Shown here one piece after another: positions 22,466 through 32,260 of a stretch of DNA of 64,000 nt (positions are counted from its first letter, which is position 1; each line of letters opens with the position of its first letter). A program made the position numbers and the translations under genes. This stretch comes from Athripsodes cinereus. Taxonomy: Eukaryota > Arthropoda > Insecta > Trichoptera > Leptoceridae. The stretch covers positions 14,065,614 to 14,129,613 of the forward strand of contig OX388321.1 in assembly GCA_947579605.1 (NCBI GenBank). Direction: 5' to 3'. Under the pieces are notes generated by a model. The model was not told the origin of the DNA, made no database searches, and saw only the letters and a program-made list of their open reading frames with translations.

Positions 22466-22705
22466 ACTACTATTACTACTACTATACCATCACGGCATAT
22501 CCCACAAGTGGGGTAGCCAGCAGATCAGCTGCATGTAAGAAACATGCAAACTGTCCTCTTCGTGCCAATATAAAATCAAGACATTCAGGATGGGTGGCAA
22601 ACCTCATCGCTGAATTTAAGATGTAAAATGTCTTAATTTTTTCGAACACCTGCCTTTTACAGGACACTCGAAAACTTACGCAGAAGAGTGGGAGACCAAT
22701 TCTTT
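22466..22705 (-). repeat. (TAG)n-tailed SINE-like repeat, near-complete reference copy
   Basis: In element (minus) sense it starts AAAGAATTGGTCTCCCACTC and continues TTTTCGAGTGTCCTGTAAAA, GGCAGGTGTTCGAA, ATTCAGCGATGAGGTTTGCC, ACCCATCCTGAATGTC and TTGGCACGAAGAGGACAG. It ends GGCTACCCCACTTGTGGGAT, ATGCCGTGATGGTATAG, then TAGTAGTAGTAATAGTAG. At least ten more partial copies lie in the window on both strands. It is ~230 bp and non-coding, with a defined 3' end and triplet tail as in retroposed SINEs. No convincing RNA polymerase III boxes were recognised, so it may instead be a LINE 3' end. Confidence 0.75.
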
Positions 22706-24562
22706 ACCGGGTGCTCCACGGGATGTAATATAATAGTAATATAATAATAAACACATAGTTTTGTAAATAAGCATAATATAGTATGTAAAGCAGGCAATAG
22801 GCATAATACTGCACCCCTATATAGAGAGGAGAGGGTGAGACTATGTTCAGCATCTCCATAATCCAGGTTACAGCACATTTGTCGAGATTCACAACGGAGG
22901 ATTATCTTAATAGTTCTGTGGGTGAGCAGTAACGCATGGTATCCATTGTACTTACTGCTTACAATCAACACTAGTATTATTATGTGTATATTATTTTAAT
23001 ACATTCACATGCAATGTAGGTAGGTACTGTATGTAGGGTGAATGGACAGATTGATCCTTCCACTTGAACGCCCTCTGTGAATGAAAGAGGACATCACAAT
23101 TTATTATTAATACTAAGGTATGTTGTAGTTAAAATCATTTTGTGGTAAAAGTCACTAAATTCATAATGAAAAAAAGTGGCGAATACCCTGAAATGCAGTA
23201 TAAAGAAACTAATTTTACGAAAAGAATGTAAAAGCTTAAAATTTACGTTTTTGATTGATTATCGATTTGAATATTTTCAAGACGATTTACGAGTTCATAT
23301 TTAGGTTTTATCTTATGAGAGGAGACGAGATTATTTGTGCAATTGAACGCATACATAATTTTATTTGGTAAATATTCAACAATAATCAACTATCTTCCCA
23401 CAATATTTTTCAGTTTTTACATGTGAATAGTTTTGTACAAAATAATTGTGTGAAAATAAAATTGCGATTTATCACGGTTCAGCCATGCCATAGTTCGGCA
23501 TATTTAACCACGAGCAATTAACCAATAGTTCACAATATATGTAGGTATATTAAATTTGTATTTCTACAGTTGAATTATTACTCAAACAAAAATCAACATG
23601 AACGTGTTACAAAATATCACATATGGTCATTAAATATTTGTTACAGTGCTTTATTAAATGTTGCGCTTGGGCGCTCACTGCTAAATAAGTCATTTAATAA
23701 TATGAATGTTCATTAATTATTTAAAGAACGCGATATCTCCTTAGCTACGTAAATATTAATTGTTTTTATCTATATTAAATGTTTGCTAGGGTGAAGTGAT
23801 AGATAAAAATAAAGTAACATGCACAACAAATAATGCACTAATCACGCAACTACAGACAAAGATTTGTAAAAGTTATCTATGGAAGGTGATTTTCGAAAAG
23901 AATCTATTTACCTATCCTTACTAAATATTTCCTATAGAATGTCTCAATTTAGATATCTTTTGATCGATCCTCATAGAACATCTGTGAAAAAACACGACTA
24001 TTACTGCTACTGTTTCTGATTTTTAAGAATTTCGTTTGTATGATAAATATGAAGGTAAGTCAACTTCATGTTTATCAATGATGTCTAGATATTGAGATCT
24101 CCGTAAAGTTGATGCTGTTACCTCGAGCTCTCGGCGAGCTTGCTGTCGCCATCGTCAGCAGTTAAAAGTTCATCCCAATATCCAGATAACATTCTCAGGA
24201 CTTCGAACTCTTCGAACTCAGGTCAAAAATTCGAGACAACAGCAACAACTACACGAAGATCCTGATTTCAAGATAACATGATAAGAACCGTAAATACCTG
24301 ATGAAAGCATTTTAATGAATCAATATTTGAAGCATTTTAGGAAAAATCATCAAAAAATAAACAAATGTATTTATTCTTCTTACTTACTCACATTACTTTT
24401 TGTATAGTTCGACTTGTATTGATTTTCTTAGCTAGATTGCTGCGTCCAATAAGCATTCCAAATCAAATCCTTAGTTTCAGAAAGCCACGACACCGCATCT
24501 GGGGTCAACCTATGGATGTGTGTCCATTCTCCCTCATATTTTCTGCCATGACACTCCTGCAT
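22706..24562. other. AT-rich stretch with no assigned feature
   Basis: A slightly GC-richer part (22790-22950) has overlapping open frames on the minus strand but no recognised motif. The phrase GAGCTCTCGGCGAGCTTGCT near 24126 is an isolated GC-rich spot. Confidence 0.4.
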
Positions 24563-24758
24563 CAGTGGGCCTAGTAAAAACACATTTTAGCGTTACGTTT
24601 TCGTTTCGTTTTCGTTCAAATGTAGACGACGTTACGAGAACGTGTCAATTTTCGTAGCTACGTGTGTATTTTAGCTACGAAAATTGACGCGTTCTCGCAA
24701 CGTCGTCAACATTCGAACGAAAACGTAACGCTTAAATGTGTTTTGACTAGGCCTACTG
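24563..24758. mobile_element. Fold-back (long hairpin) MITE
   Basis: Almost the whole 196 bp is one inverted repeat around an 11-nt loop (24661-24671). The left arm starts CAGTGGGCCTAGTAAAAACA; the right arm in reverse complement starts CAGTAGGCCTAGTCAAAACA. The arms share TAGCGTTACGTTTTCG and GTCAATTTTCGTAGCTA. An 11-bp tandem duplication (TCGTTTTCGTT) in the left arm accounts for the length difference. The arms are more CpG-rich than the surroundings. No target-site duplication was clear, so the superfamily is open. Confidence 0.75.
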
Positions 24759-26162
24759 GTATTGGATTATTCTTACTGGAACCGTCTCGACTAAAGCCGG
24801 CTATTATCGCAGTATACAGTATTTGAGAATACATTTTTTTAGGCTTTATGAAAACTAATCCAAGGATTTTTCTACAAATGAAAGTTATTTGAATCATCCA
24901 TACATAAAATGCACGTATGAATAAATAATGTTTTATTATACCTACTATTATTTTAATGGAAATTATAGAAATTATAATATTATGCATTCAAGTATACTGT
25001 AGAACATTAACGTCTTGCAGAGTGTAATTAAATATCTATTAGTTTAGTGCATTTTACACGAAGGATATAATATATTAGCACTTGGCACGTAATATAACAT
25101 TAGCAGATAGAGGTAAATAATAATATGTCAAGACCAGATTATAGGCAAGTGCATATTTTCATAGGAATTAGCATATTATGGCTATTTTTATAAGTTTTTG
25201 CATATTTTGGATATTTATGTATTTTTTATATATACCTATAATTATTTTATTTTCGGTATGTAGAGTACAAAAAAATACTAAAAAAATCATACAAATTTGA
25301 ATATTCATCCCAACATCTCATTATAATCTTCCAGTACAAGGAAGATTTCTCATAATGACCTAAGTATTTAAAAAAATGAAAATGAAATTTATGTTAATTT
25401 AGGAATCTAATTATTCCCATTATTTTTAAAAATAATCTTTCATGAAGCATACCTCTTTTAGCTATTTTTTAGTGTCCTTTAAAAGGCGGGTGTTCGTATG
25501 ATATATGAGACTTTCTTTTTTCATTTAATCATTGAAATCAACTACTTAAATTCAATGATGATATATGCCACTCATTCTAATCGCCTTGCTTTTTTTTGGA
25601 CGTAGAGGACGACATGTATTTGACGTCTCTCTCAATAATAAGCATATAGTGGAAAAACATTTGTTTTTTTTTTATTTCATGCGTTTATCTATTTTGCATA
25701 TAATCCAATCTTTAAGATCATGTATTAAGTAGGTACAATATGTTTGCAGATAATATAGCTAACTTGACTTACCTATCTGTTATTTGCAGTAGGTATTGCA
25801 GAGACCAAGGTGTGAAATTCTTTAATAAATAATGTTTCATGTTGTTATTATTATTATTGTATAGTTAATTATTCTTACACCTTTTTACATAACTTTATTT
25901 ACTATGGATGGAAATTACTGGTCATAATATTATTACCTATTACATTATGACGTCGTCCCTTTTGAACTTCGTAAAAGCGTCTGCTAAAAATGATAGATAC
26001 CTACATCAACAAAAAGCACTCACTCAAATCTTTCGTGTAGGTACCTACATGAAAATTCATCCTCTCATGTGTCTAAGTAGGTAACTCTGAACAATTCATA
26101 CTCTTTTATATATATGACCAATTTTTTGAGCGCCGTTTACTCATAACGTGACCTCAAAAGCT
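24759..26162. other. AT-rich stretch without features
   Basis: No supported feature recognised. Confidence 0.5.
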
Positions 26163-26405
26163 CTATTTTGTGTGTTCATCATCCGAATTACCCAGAAAAA
26201 ACGTGTTTATATCCTCAAGTTTCTCCACGCCGTTATTAATAATAAATCTGACGATCCATTCTGCTAGGGAAACAATGATTATGGCGTATCGGGTGTCTCT
26301 GCCTAATCGAGGTTTGTCTTCTTTTTCTTTACTTCCTAAAAAATTGTAAATAATATCGAACAATTTGGCTCCTATAAATAACATGTATGAAAGCGCAGCG
26401 CTCAT
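26163..26405 (-). CDS. Hypothetical 80-residue membrane-protein-like ORF
   Basis: An ATG-to-TAG ORF of 80 residues that does not resemble the retrotransposon pieces around it. It has two hydrophobic segments that could span a membrane (about residues 5-23, SYMLFIGAKLFDIIYNF; and 40-58, AIIIVSLAEWIVRFII). A basic/acidic loop (KEKEDKPRLGRD) separates them, and the tail is acidic (GNSDDEHTK). Amino-acid use is balanced and not the Asn/Ile/Lys/Phe bias of random AT-rich frames. The ATG context is ordinary. No splice sites, TATA box or canonical AATAAA were established. I do not recognise the family; it could be a small gene, an exon or chance. Confidence 0.35.
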   Translation of the reverse strand: MSAALSYMLFIGAKLFDIIYNFLGSKEKEDKPRLGRDTRYAIIIVSLAEWIVRFIINNGVEKLEDINTFFLGNSDDEHTK

Positions 26406-26950
26406 ATTTGGTTACCATCAATAAATTCAGTAACAAAAAAGGCGAAATTTCAAAACAGTTAATATAGAGGATTTTATTATCAACGAAATTCACTCGATGA
26501 ATGTCCTATAAGTAAGTACATTGTTGTTTAATTTTGAAAACTGAAAATAGATAAAGATGTTTTAATGTTTGTCAATCTATTGAATGTTGATAAGGTAGGT
26601 ACAACTACAAAATGTACAATAAGACAATTTGTGTCAGAATAAAAATACATTTTTTTTCATTCCATTTTTTACTGTATGTACACAGATTACACCTTATACT
26701 AATTATAACAAAGTGCCAAAAAATATCAAATAATAAACTTTGGGGACAAATATAAAACTGGATTACGATATTTTTTAACTAATCCGTTTTGGAAAAATTA
26801 GTTATTTGTTGATCTTACAGTCATGGAGATTAAAACCATGTAGTAATTTCCATGCTGATTATCGTATAAAAACATTAATATACGTCATTATTTCTTCAGT
26901 AGCCTTTTCTGAAAGAACCAATTGGAAGATTATAATACATTTAATAACTA

Positions 26951-27130
26951 CATTGAGAAAAATACTCAAAACGAATCATTGGTACGTACTTTTAAATTTA
27001 CCAACAATCTGTTTGCGAAAAGTTAATATTATAGATTCGTACTAATGAATCGTTTGTACGATCTCTGGTCCTAATCTGATAGTACGTACCAATGATTCGT
27101 TGTGAAATTTCGTTAGTATTTTTCTTAGTG
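26951..27130. mobile_element. MITE, TA-flanked, deleted copy
   Basis: Ends are CATTGAGAAAAATACT and, in reverse complement, CACTAAGAAAAATACT. It is flanked by TA on both sides (26949-26950 and 27131-27132), as for Tc1/mariner-type targets. The right part (GATCTCTGGTCCTAATCTGA, ACCAATGATTCGTTGTGAAA) matches 52817-53075 almost base for base. About 79 bp of the left arm seen there is missing. It is non-coding. Confidence 0.8.
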
Positions 27131-27483
27131 TACACAATATTGATATACTTTGTATAAATTTATATACAACACATTATTATTATAATATTGTTATACTGTA
27201 GTACGTTGCTCTGAAATTTTCGAGTGATCATCAATGAAAAGATGAGAAACTTGATAACTTTTCATAATGTATCGTCTTATGTTACAACATTAATGGGATG
27301 TAGAACTAAAAAAATATATTTTTCTCAAACAATTTTTGTTACTTGACAGTAAAATATTTTATATTTTATGGTCAACAACGTTCCATTACAAATTGTCATA
27401 CATAGTAATAGATGAATATAGGTATCTAAAATATTATATAAATGAAAACGATATACCTACCAAAAGTGCCCCTTAACAGAGAA

Positions 27484-27625
27484 AAATGGAAGAAATCGCG
27501 CCTCTGCGATAAACTCGCCTTCTGTATATTGATTGTATGATTGTCTTTGTTTTAAATGTATTTTTGTGTGAATTTGCTTGTTATCAATGTACAGTAAAGA
27601 ATAAATAAATAAATAAATAAAATAA
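27484..27625 (+). mobile_element. LINE 3' tail ending in (AAAT)n
   Basis: TGGAAGAAATCGCGCCTCTG, then CGATAAACTCGCCTTCTGTA, TTGATTGTATGATTGTCTTTG, ending TCAATGTACAGTAAAGAATA and AATAAATAAATAAATAAAAT. It carries the shared LINE 3' module and matches 886-985 in its last ~90 bp. No coding part remains. Confidence 0.8.
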
Positions 27626-29129
27626 AAATGTATGAAAGAAATTCAAATATTTTTTATTATGAATTAAATAAATTTTACAATAATAATAATTTCTTTATAA
27701 ATATACAGTAAAACATAATTGATTCACTCTAATTTAAGAAGAGCTCGAGCTTCGAGGGATAGTTTTATAATTACTTACACGTATATTTGCTCATAACAAA
27801 ATAACAAGGTCATATAAAACAAAATAAAATAAGATAAATGAAATGAAATAGAATAAAACAAAATTAACACTTTACGGATGCCCTGTGCTATTATTGTTGG
27901 GCGATGTAAGTTAGAATTCCGGCTCTATCGTATGAAAATTAGAGATTCTATCCATGTTCTGTGAAAACATTGAAACAAAATGACCAATATAAAGAGCAAG
28001 TATAGTCCTGTTATTGATACCAATTCATCAATATTTAGATTAATTTTCCTATGCATAATGTTTCAGTGAAACTACTTACTATTCTTCTGCTCCCGTCATC
28101 TGAGTTAGGCTCTCATTTTTACATAACATAGAGCAAAGTAGAGTGAACTATTTCACAAGTGGAAATATCAAAAAGAGTACATAATATAAACAATATGTTA
28201 ATACATATATTGTAAGTGTACAATTGTACATATATGAGAATATTCAACAAAAAGCGATATTGTAACACTTCACATCACTTGAAAATAAAAAGGGAACAAG
28301 AGAGAGTCAACTACACACACACACCATGGATACCTATATCTATGTAGGTATGTATCGTAGGTATGTTTTATATCGACATGAAAGCAAGTAGTATTGTTTT
28401 GTATTCATGTTATGTGCATTATAAAACAGGTAAATATGTCGATCAAAAGAATTTTTAAGCGAGTCTGTTAATGTGTTTAAGATTTGTAAACAATTCTTGT
28501 GTTGTTTCGACTGAACTATAGATATATAATATGTCACATTCGTTACATACCTATATACAAATCTTCCATAATAATGTATGCTACATTTTGATGACACAGG
28601 TAAACATATCGGGACATAAAAATATGGTGTTACATTTTTTCAAACAATTAACTAAAATATGTTGCATTGTATCGAAATATTATCGAATCAAAATTAATTA
28701 TGCTGTCTAGTTTGACTGTTTGCATTCTTTGAAGACATAAAAAGTATTTTTGAAAATTTATTACTAGTTGTATAACATAACGGTTAAGAGGCATTTTTTT
28801 TCTGAAAATCGTTTAAATTTGCTTTTTCTTCGTTGAAGGTGAAAAATATCTGATATGAAAAATTAAATTAAAAAAGATACCCAAAAAATAACTCATAAAA
28901 CACTGGTGCAATGAAGCAACAGAATTAATCACATTAATACTAATGTAAATTATGCAAACGATTAACAACTAAACGCATTCATATTAAAAATAGGTTCATA
29001 ATATTAAATTATATGTATGTGTGTATGTACAATTCTAATGCATAGGTACCTACTGTGACCCTAAACAAAAAAATAATAACAAAACGTTTTATCAAAACTA
29101 ATACTATTAGGTACTATTGCAATATAAAT
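27626..29129. other. AT-rich stretch without genes
   Basis: A loose (AAAATA/AAATGA) low-complexity run at 27805-27865 and a short (AC)n run at 28312-28322 are seen. Nothing else. Confidence 0.5.
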
Positions 29130-29140
29130 ACAAATTAATT

Positions 29141-29385
29141 ATTTTTAAATAAAATGTTTAAACTTGAATCACTATGTTTATTTGTTACATTAATTTAAAT
29201 TACGCTATCGCGATTTCAGTGCACTTGCACCATTGACGAGCTTTTCAAGACTGAAAAGCTCGCTCGCTCGCTCAAACTTGAAAAGCTCGTCAATGGTGCA
29301 AGTGCACTGAAATCGCGATAGCGTAATTTAAATTAATGTAACAAATAAACATAGTGATTCAAGTTTAAACATTTTATTTAAAAAT
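29141..29385. repeat. Perfect 109-bp inverted repeat with 27-nt loop
   Basis: Left arm 29141-29249 and right arm 29277-29385 are exact reverse complements over all 109 bases, by base-by-base reading. The outer arm begins ATTTTTAAATAAAATGTTTA and the inner end is GACGAGCTTTTCAAG. The loop contains GCTCGCTCGCTCGCTC and can compete with the arm tip (CGAGCTTTT/AAAAGCTCG). Part of the arm (GCTATCGCGATTTCAGTGCA) is GC-richer than the flanks. ACAAATTAATT occurs at 29130-29140, abutting the left arm, and at 29431-29441, 45 bp beyond the right arm. A transcript would form a perfect 109-bp double-stranded stem. Confidence 0.95.
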
Positions 29386-29441
29386 GTCTAGAAATTGTAA
29401 CATAGTTAATGCCTCTAAAATAAGTGAAAAACAAATTAATT

Positions 29442-29997
29442 AATCTGAAATCCTGTTATAAGTAAATGAAATAATTTTAATCAATACATATTATATGCTA
29501 AATACTGCACCTAATATGAGTACAGTACCAATATACTCGTATAAGGAATATATTTAGTCCAAACATACTAGGTGGTTTATGATTTATCAAACGAAATTAT
29601 TATACTTTTTTATTATTAATTATTTTAAAAAAAAATATTATTTAAGTAAATTTTTTCAACTTTTAAATAAAGTGAAAGAAACGAAAATTGAATCACGCTG
29701 TATAAAGAAACACACGAAGACAACAAAGACATTATAAATTTCATAATATTATGTTCCATCGCTCTCAATATTTCTCGTAGATTTTTTCATAGCTGAGAGT
29801 CATGATCTCTTAACAGATATACGTATCGCTCTGTTCCATACTCTCCTGTCTACAGCACTGTAGACTTGAATATTTTTATTTTAGGGACATAGAAAAGTTC
29901 AAACGTAAAAATCAAAAGTATATGAACGCTATTGTATCAAAGACTCTCCAAAGTGTATGTGAGGGACATTAGTAGTCCTCTCTGTAGCATATGAAAA
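29442..29997. other. AT-rich stretch without features
   Basis: No supported feature recognised. Confidence 0.5.
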
Positions 29998-30062
29998 AGA
30001 CATTCAGAATGGGTGGAATACTTCATCGCTGAATTGAAAAGATTAAATGTCTTATAAGTAAT
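29998..30062 (-). repeat. (TAG)n-tailed SINE-like repeat, internal fragment
   Basis: AGACATTCAGAATGGGTGGA, then ATACTTCATCGCTGAATTGA and TTAAATGTCTTATAAG match the central part of the family. Both ends are missing. Confidence 0.65.
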
Positions 30063-30894
30063 GTCGTGATGTTTACGATCACAGAAATGCATATTTAGCA
30101 TGGCATTTTTTGGTGCACACGTATGAATTTGCTGGCACTTAAATGTTAAGGCATGCGTTGGTATTTTACATGTATGAACAGCATTACATTATAGGCATGT
30201 GGTCCTTTTTTTCATAATGGGAAGCACGCCACTGGAGAGACGTCTTTTAATCCGAAGGCTCTGCAGATCATCATACTGCGTAAATGTTTCTAAAAGATAT
30301 CGTATTCTCAAATAAAACTGCATTTAGCTGCCCCTTATCTGCACCACGACTGCTGTTGCCTGACAAAAAAGTTGTTGTAGTAAATAATATATAGGGCAAA
30401 TATACGTGACGCAATGTCGTGGATTAGGATTTTATTAGCAACGATAAAACTGCAATCATCTCTTCGTCACCCTATCCAAACCTCTAAAGGGCTCACTTGC
30501 CGATGTCACGACCTCATCAACTTTATATTTATTATGTTAATACTGAAACATCGATGAATATTATTATGCTACATGTGGTATTACTAAGAATGTGATGAGA
30601 ACCGTACAAAGCAAGGACATCAAAGAGAAAAAAAACACCAGTCAGCATTTTACTACATATCTTATAACTTTAACTTTTACTCGATACATTTTATTTATCC
30701 TCGTACAGCTATCAATCTAGCAGTGAAACCTACATATATGCATTTTATATAAATATACACATACTAATTAATTTTGTATAATTATGTTGTACTCATTAAT
30801 TTAATTGTTTTCATATATACATGTGTATATTATACCTACTCAAGGATTTTTAATTGAATTAATTATAATAGTGTGAATGTTAAATCTATCTGTG
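30063..30894. other. Stretch with no assigned feature
   Basis: Slightly GC-richer between 30220 and 30500. No frame or motif could be assigned. Confidence 0.4.
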
Positions 30895-31045
30895 AGGGTT
30901 TGTTTTCGAGATCGAATCCATGTATCTATTTATAGATGTCGTGTGCATGGTTTGGATGTTTGATTATTTTGTATGAGTTTTGCTGATTCAACTCATAATA
31001 TGTATCAAATATCTTTTATGTGCCTCAATAATAAATAAATAAATA
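30895..31045 (+). mobile_element. LINE 3' UTR and (AATA)n tail
   Basis: A non-coding stretch ending TGTGCCTCAATAATAAATAAATAAATAA, consistent with a LINE 3' end. The upstream boundary is guessed and no coding part was recognised. Confidence 0.45.
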
Positions 31046-31159
31046 ACGAGAGTAAAAATAAGAGTCATTAGTTAAATATAAAAAAAGCATTAAATACAAA
31101 AATAAATGGCTCTTAATAAATATGTTTACAAATTTGAATCATTTTTTCCGCTCATCATT

Positions 31160-31350
31160 TCAGGGGTTTCTGCATCTGCTTACTTCCAATGATCTTCCTT
31201 ACATCATGCAACCATCCAGCTTGGAGACTTCTCCTGCCTGTTCTCGGTTGCCACACCAGAACTTTCTTTGTCCACCTTGAGTCAGTGCACCTACCTATAA
31301 CATGTCTTGCTCAGTTCTATTTTAGGACAGCAGATTTTAGAACTACATCA
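31160..31350 (-). mobile_element. RTE-type LINE C-terminal fragment
   Basis: The minus strand reads RHVIGRCTDSRWTKKVLVWQ, then PRTGRRSLQAGWLHDVRKII and GSKQMQKP. This fits the RTE-like pattern G-H-x-x-R...RWTK-x-V...W-x-PR-x-GRRS...W-x-DD-x-RK-x-x-G-x-x-WMQ. The usual RPxxRW has decayed to QAGWLH. It is open for ~60 codons but diverged, and belongs to a different family from the 50 kb RTE. Confidence 0.7.
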
Positions 31351-31539
31351 GTGATATTGGTATTTTCCTAATATTTTACAGTGAGTTGTCTTTGTATCTC
31401 TTAATACATATGTATCTATTTAACATTTTTCAGAATAAATATTCACAAATATTGTTCGTCGAGCTATTTTAGAGACACGAAAATCGGCATTTGGTATTAT
31501 TTCATTGTGAAATAGGTTAAAAAAACCTTATTTATGATA

Positions 31540-32260
31540 TTTTTTTTTTTTTTTTTATTTATTTATTTAAAAAAATGGGCAACATACAATAAAATTTTAC
31601 AAAATATAACATAATTACCATTGAACATATTTCTTGTACTTGACCAGCCCATCTTTGAATTCATTATTATTATTGCCAGTACAGTACAAACACAGAAAGA
31701 AAAAAAGAAAAGAAAAGAAAAAATAAACAAATATTTCATTCCTGTCTAATGTGGCTCCTAAAAAGGCTCCTGGACATACAGAATATGTCCACGGACCTCA
31801 CCTTCTCCAAATTGTTATATGTGGTAACGCATCGATGTAGTGGCGAGTTCTGAGCAGCATTAGTACTTTTTTTACTTAAGAAGAAAGTCGAGGTGTGTCT
31901 CGTTCGTCTATTTGGTATGTTAAAAGTAATTTTTGCTAAAAGGTCTGTACAGTCAATATTTGAGTTTATTAAATCGTAAAGGTACAAAAGGTCTGAATTT
32001 CTACGTCTTGTATGTAATGTCTGTAATTCATTTTTGTAGTTGTTACCAAATTTGTAGTTCATATGTTTCAAAAATATATGTTGAATACGTTCTAAACTGT
32101 CAATGTAAATGTTATATTGTGGATTCCAAATGACAGACGCATGTTCCAATTGACTTCTAACAATTGTGTTGTATAATACATTAAATGTTTTCACCTGAGT
32201 GAATGGTTTGCATACTCTCATTAGGAATCCCAACATTTCGTAAGATATGAAATTCAATGA
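31540..32260 (-). mobile_element. Jockey/CR1-like LINE, 5'-truncated copy
   Basis: Contains an intact 173-codon C-terminal ORF (31736-32257), a ~190-bp 3' UTR including an AAAG-rich run (31690-31718), and a long A/AAAT tail (plus strand T-run then TTTATTTATTTA at 31541-31569). The ORF is uninterrupted and the tail is long, so this looks like one of the younger insertions. A target-site duplication could not be fixed because the flanks are low-complexity. Confidence 0.85.
31736..32257 (-). CDS. C-terminal part of a LINE reverse transcriptase (173 codons)
   Basis: Reads as the region just after the reverse transcriptase fingers/palm of Jockey/CR1-like elements. MLGFLMRVCKPF is at residues 8-19, LYNTIVRSQLEHASVIWNP at 28-46, and IDSLERIQHIFLKHM at 52-66, with a long basic tail to RSHIRQE. 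The family motif is LY-x-x-(L/I)VRS-x-LEYAS-x-(V/I)W-x-P; here LEH replaces LEY. The catalytic FADD motif lies upstream and is lost by 5' truncation, so no active enzyme is encoded. The annotated start is only the first methionine inside a truncated frame. Confidence 0.85.
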   Translation of the reverse strand: MNFISYEMLGFLMRVCKPFTQVKTFNVLYNTIVRSQLEHASVIWNPQYNIYIDSLERIQHIFLKHMNYKFGNNYKNELQTLHTRRRNSDLLYLYDLINSNIDCTDLLAKITFNIPNRRTRHTSTFFLSKKSTNAAQNSPLHRCVTTYNNLEKVRSVDIFCMSRSLFRSHIRQE

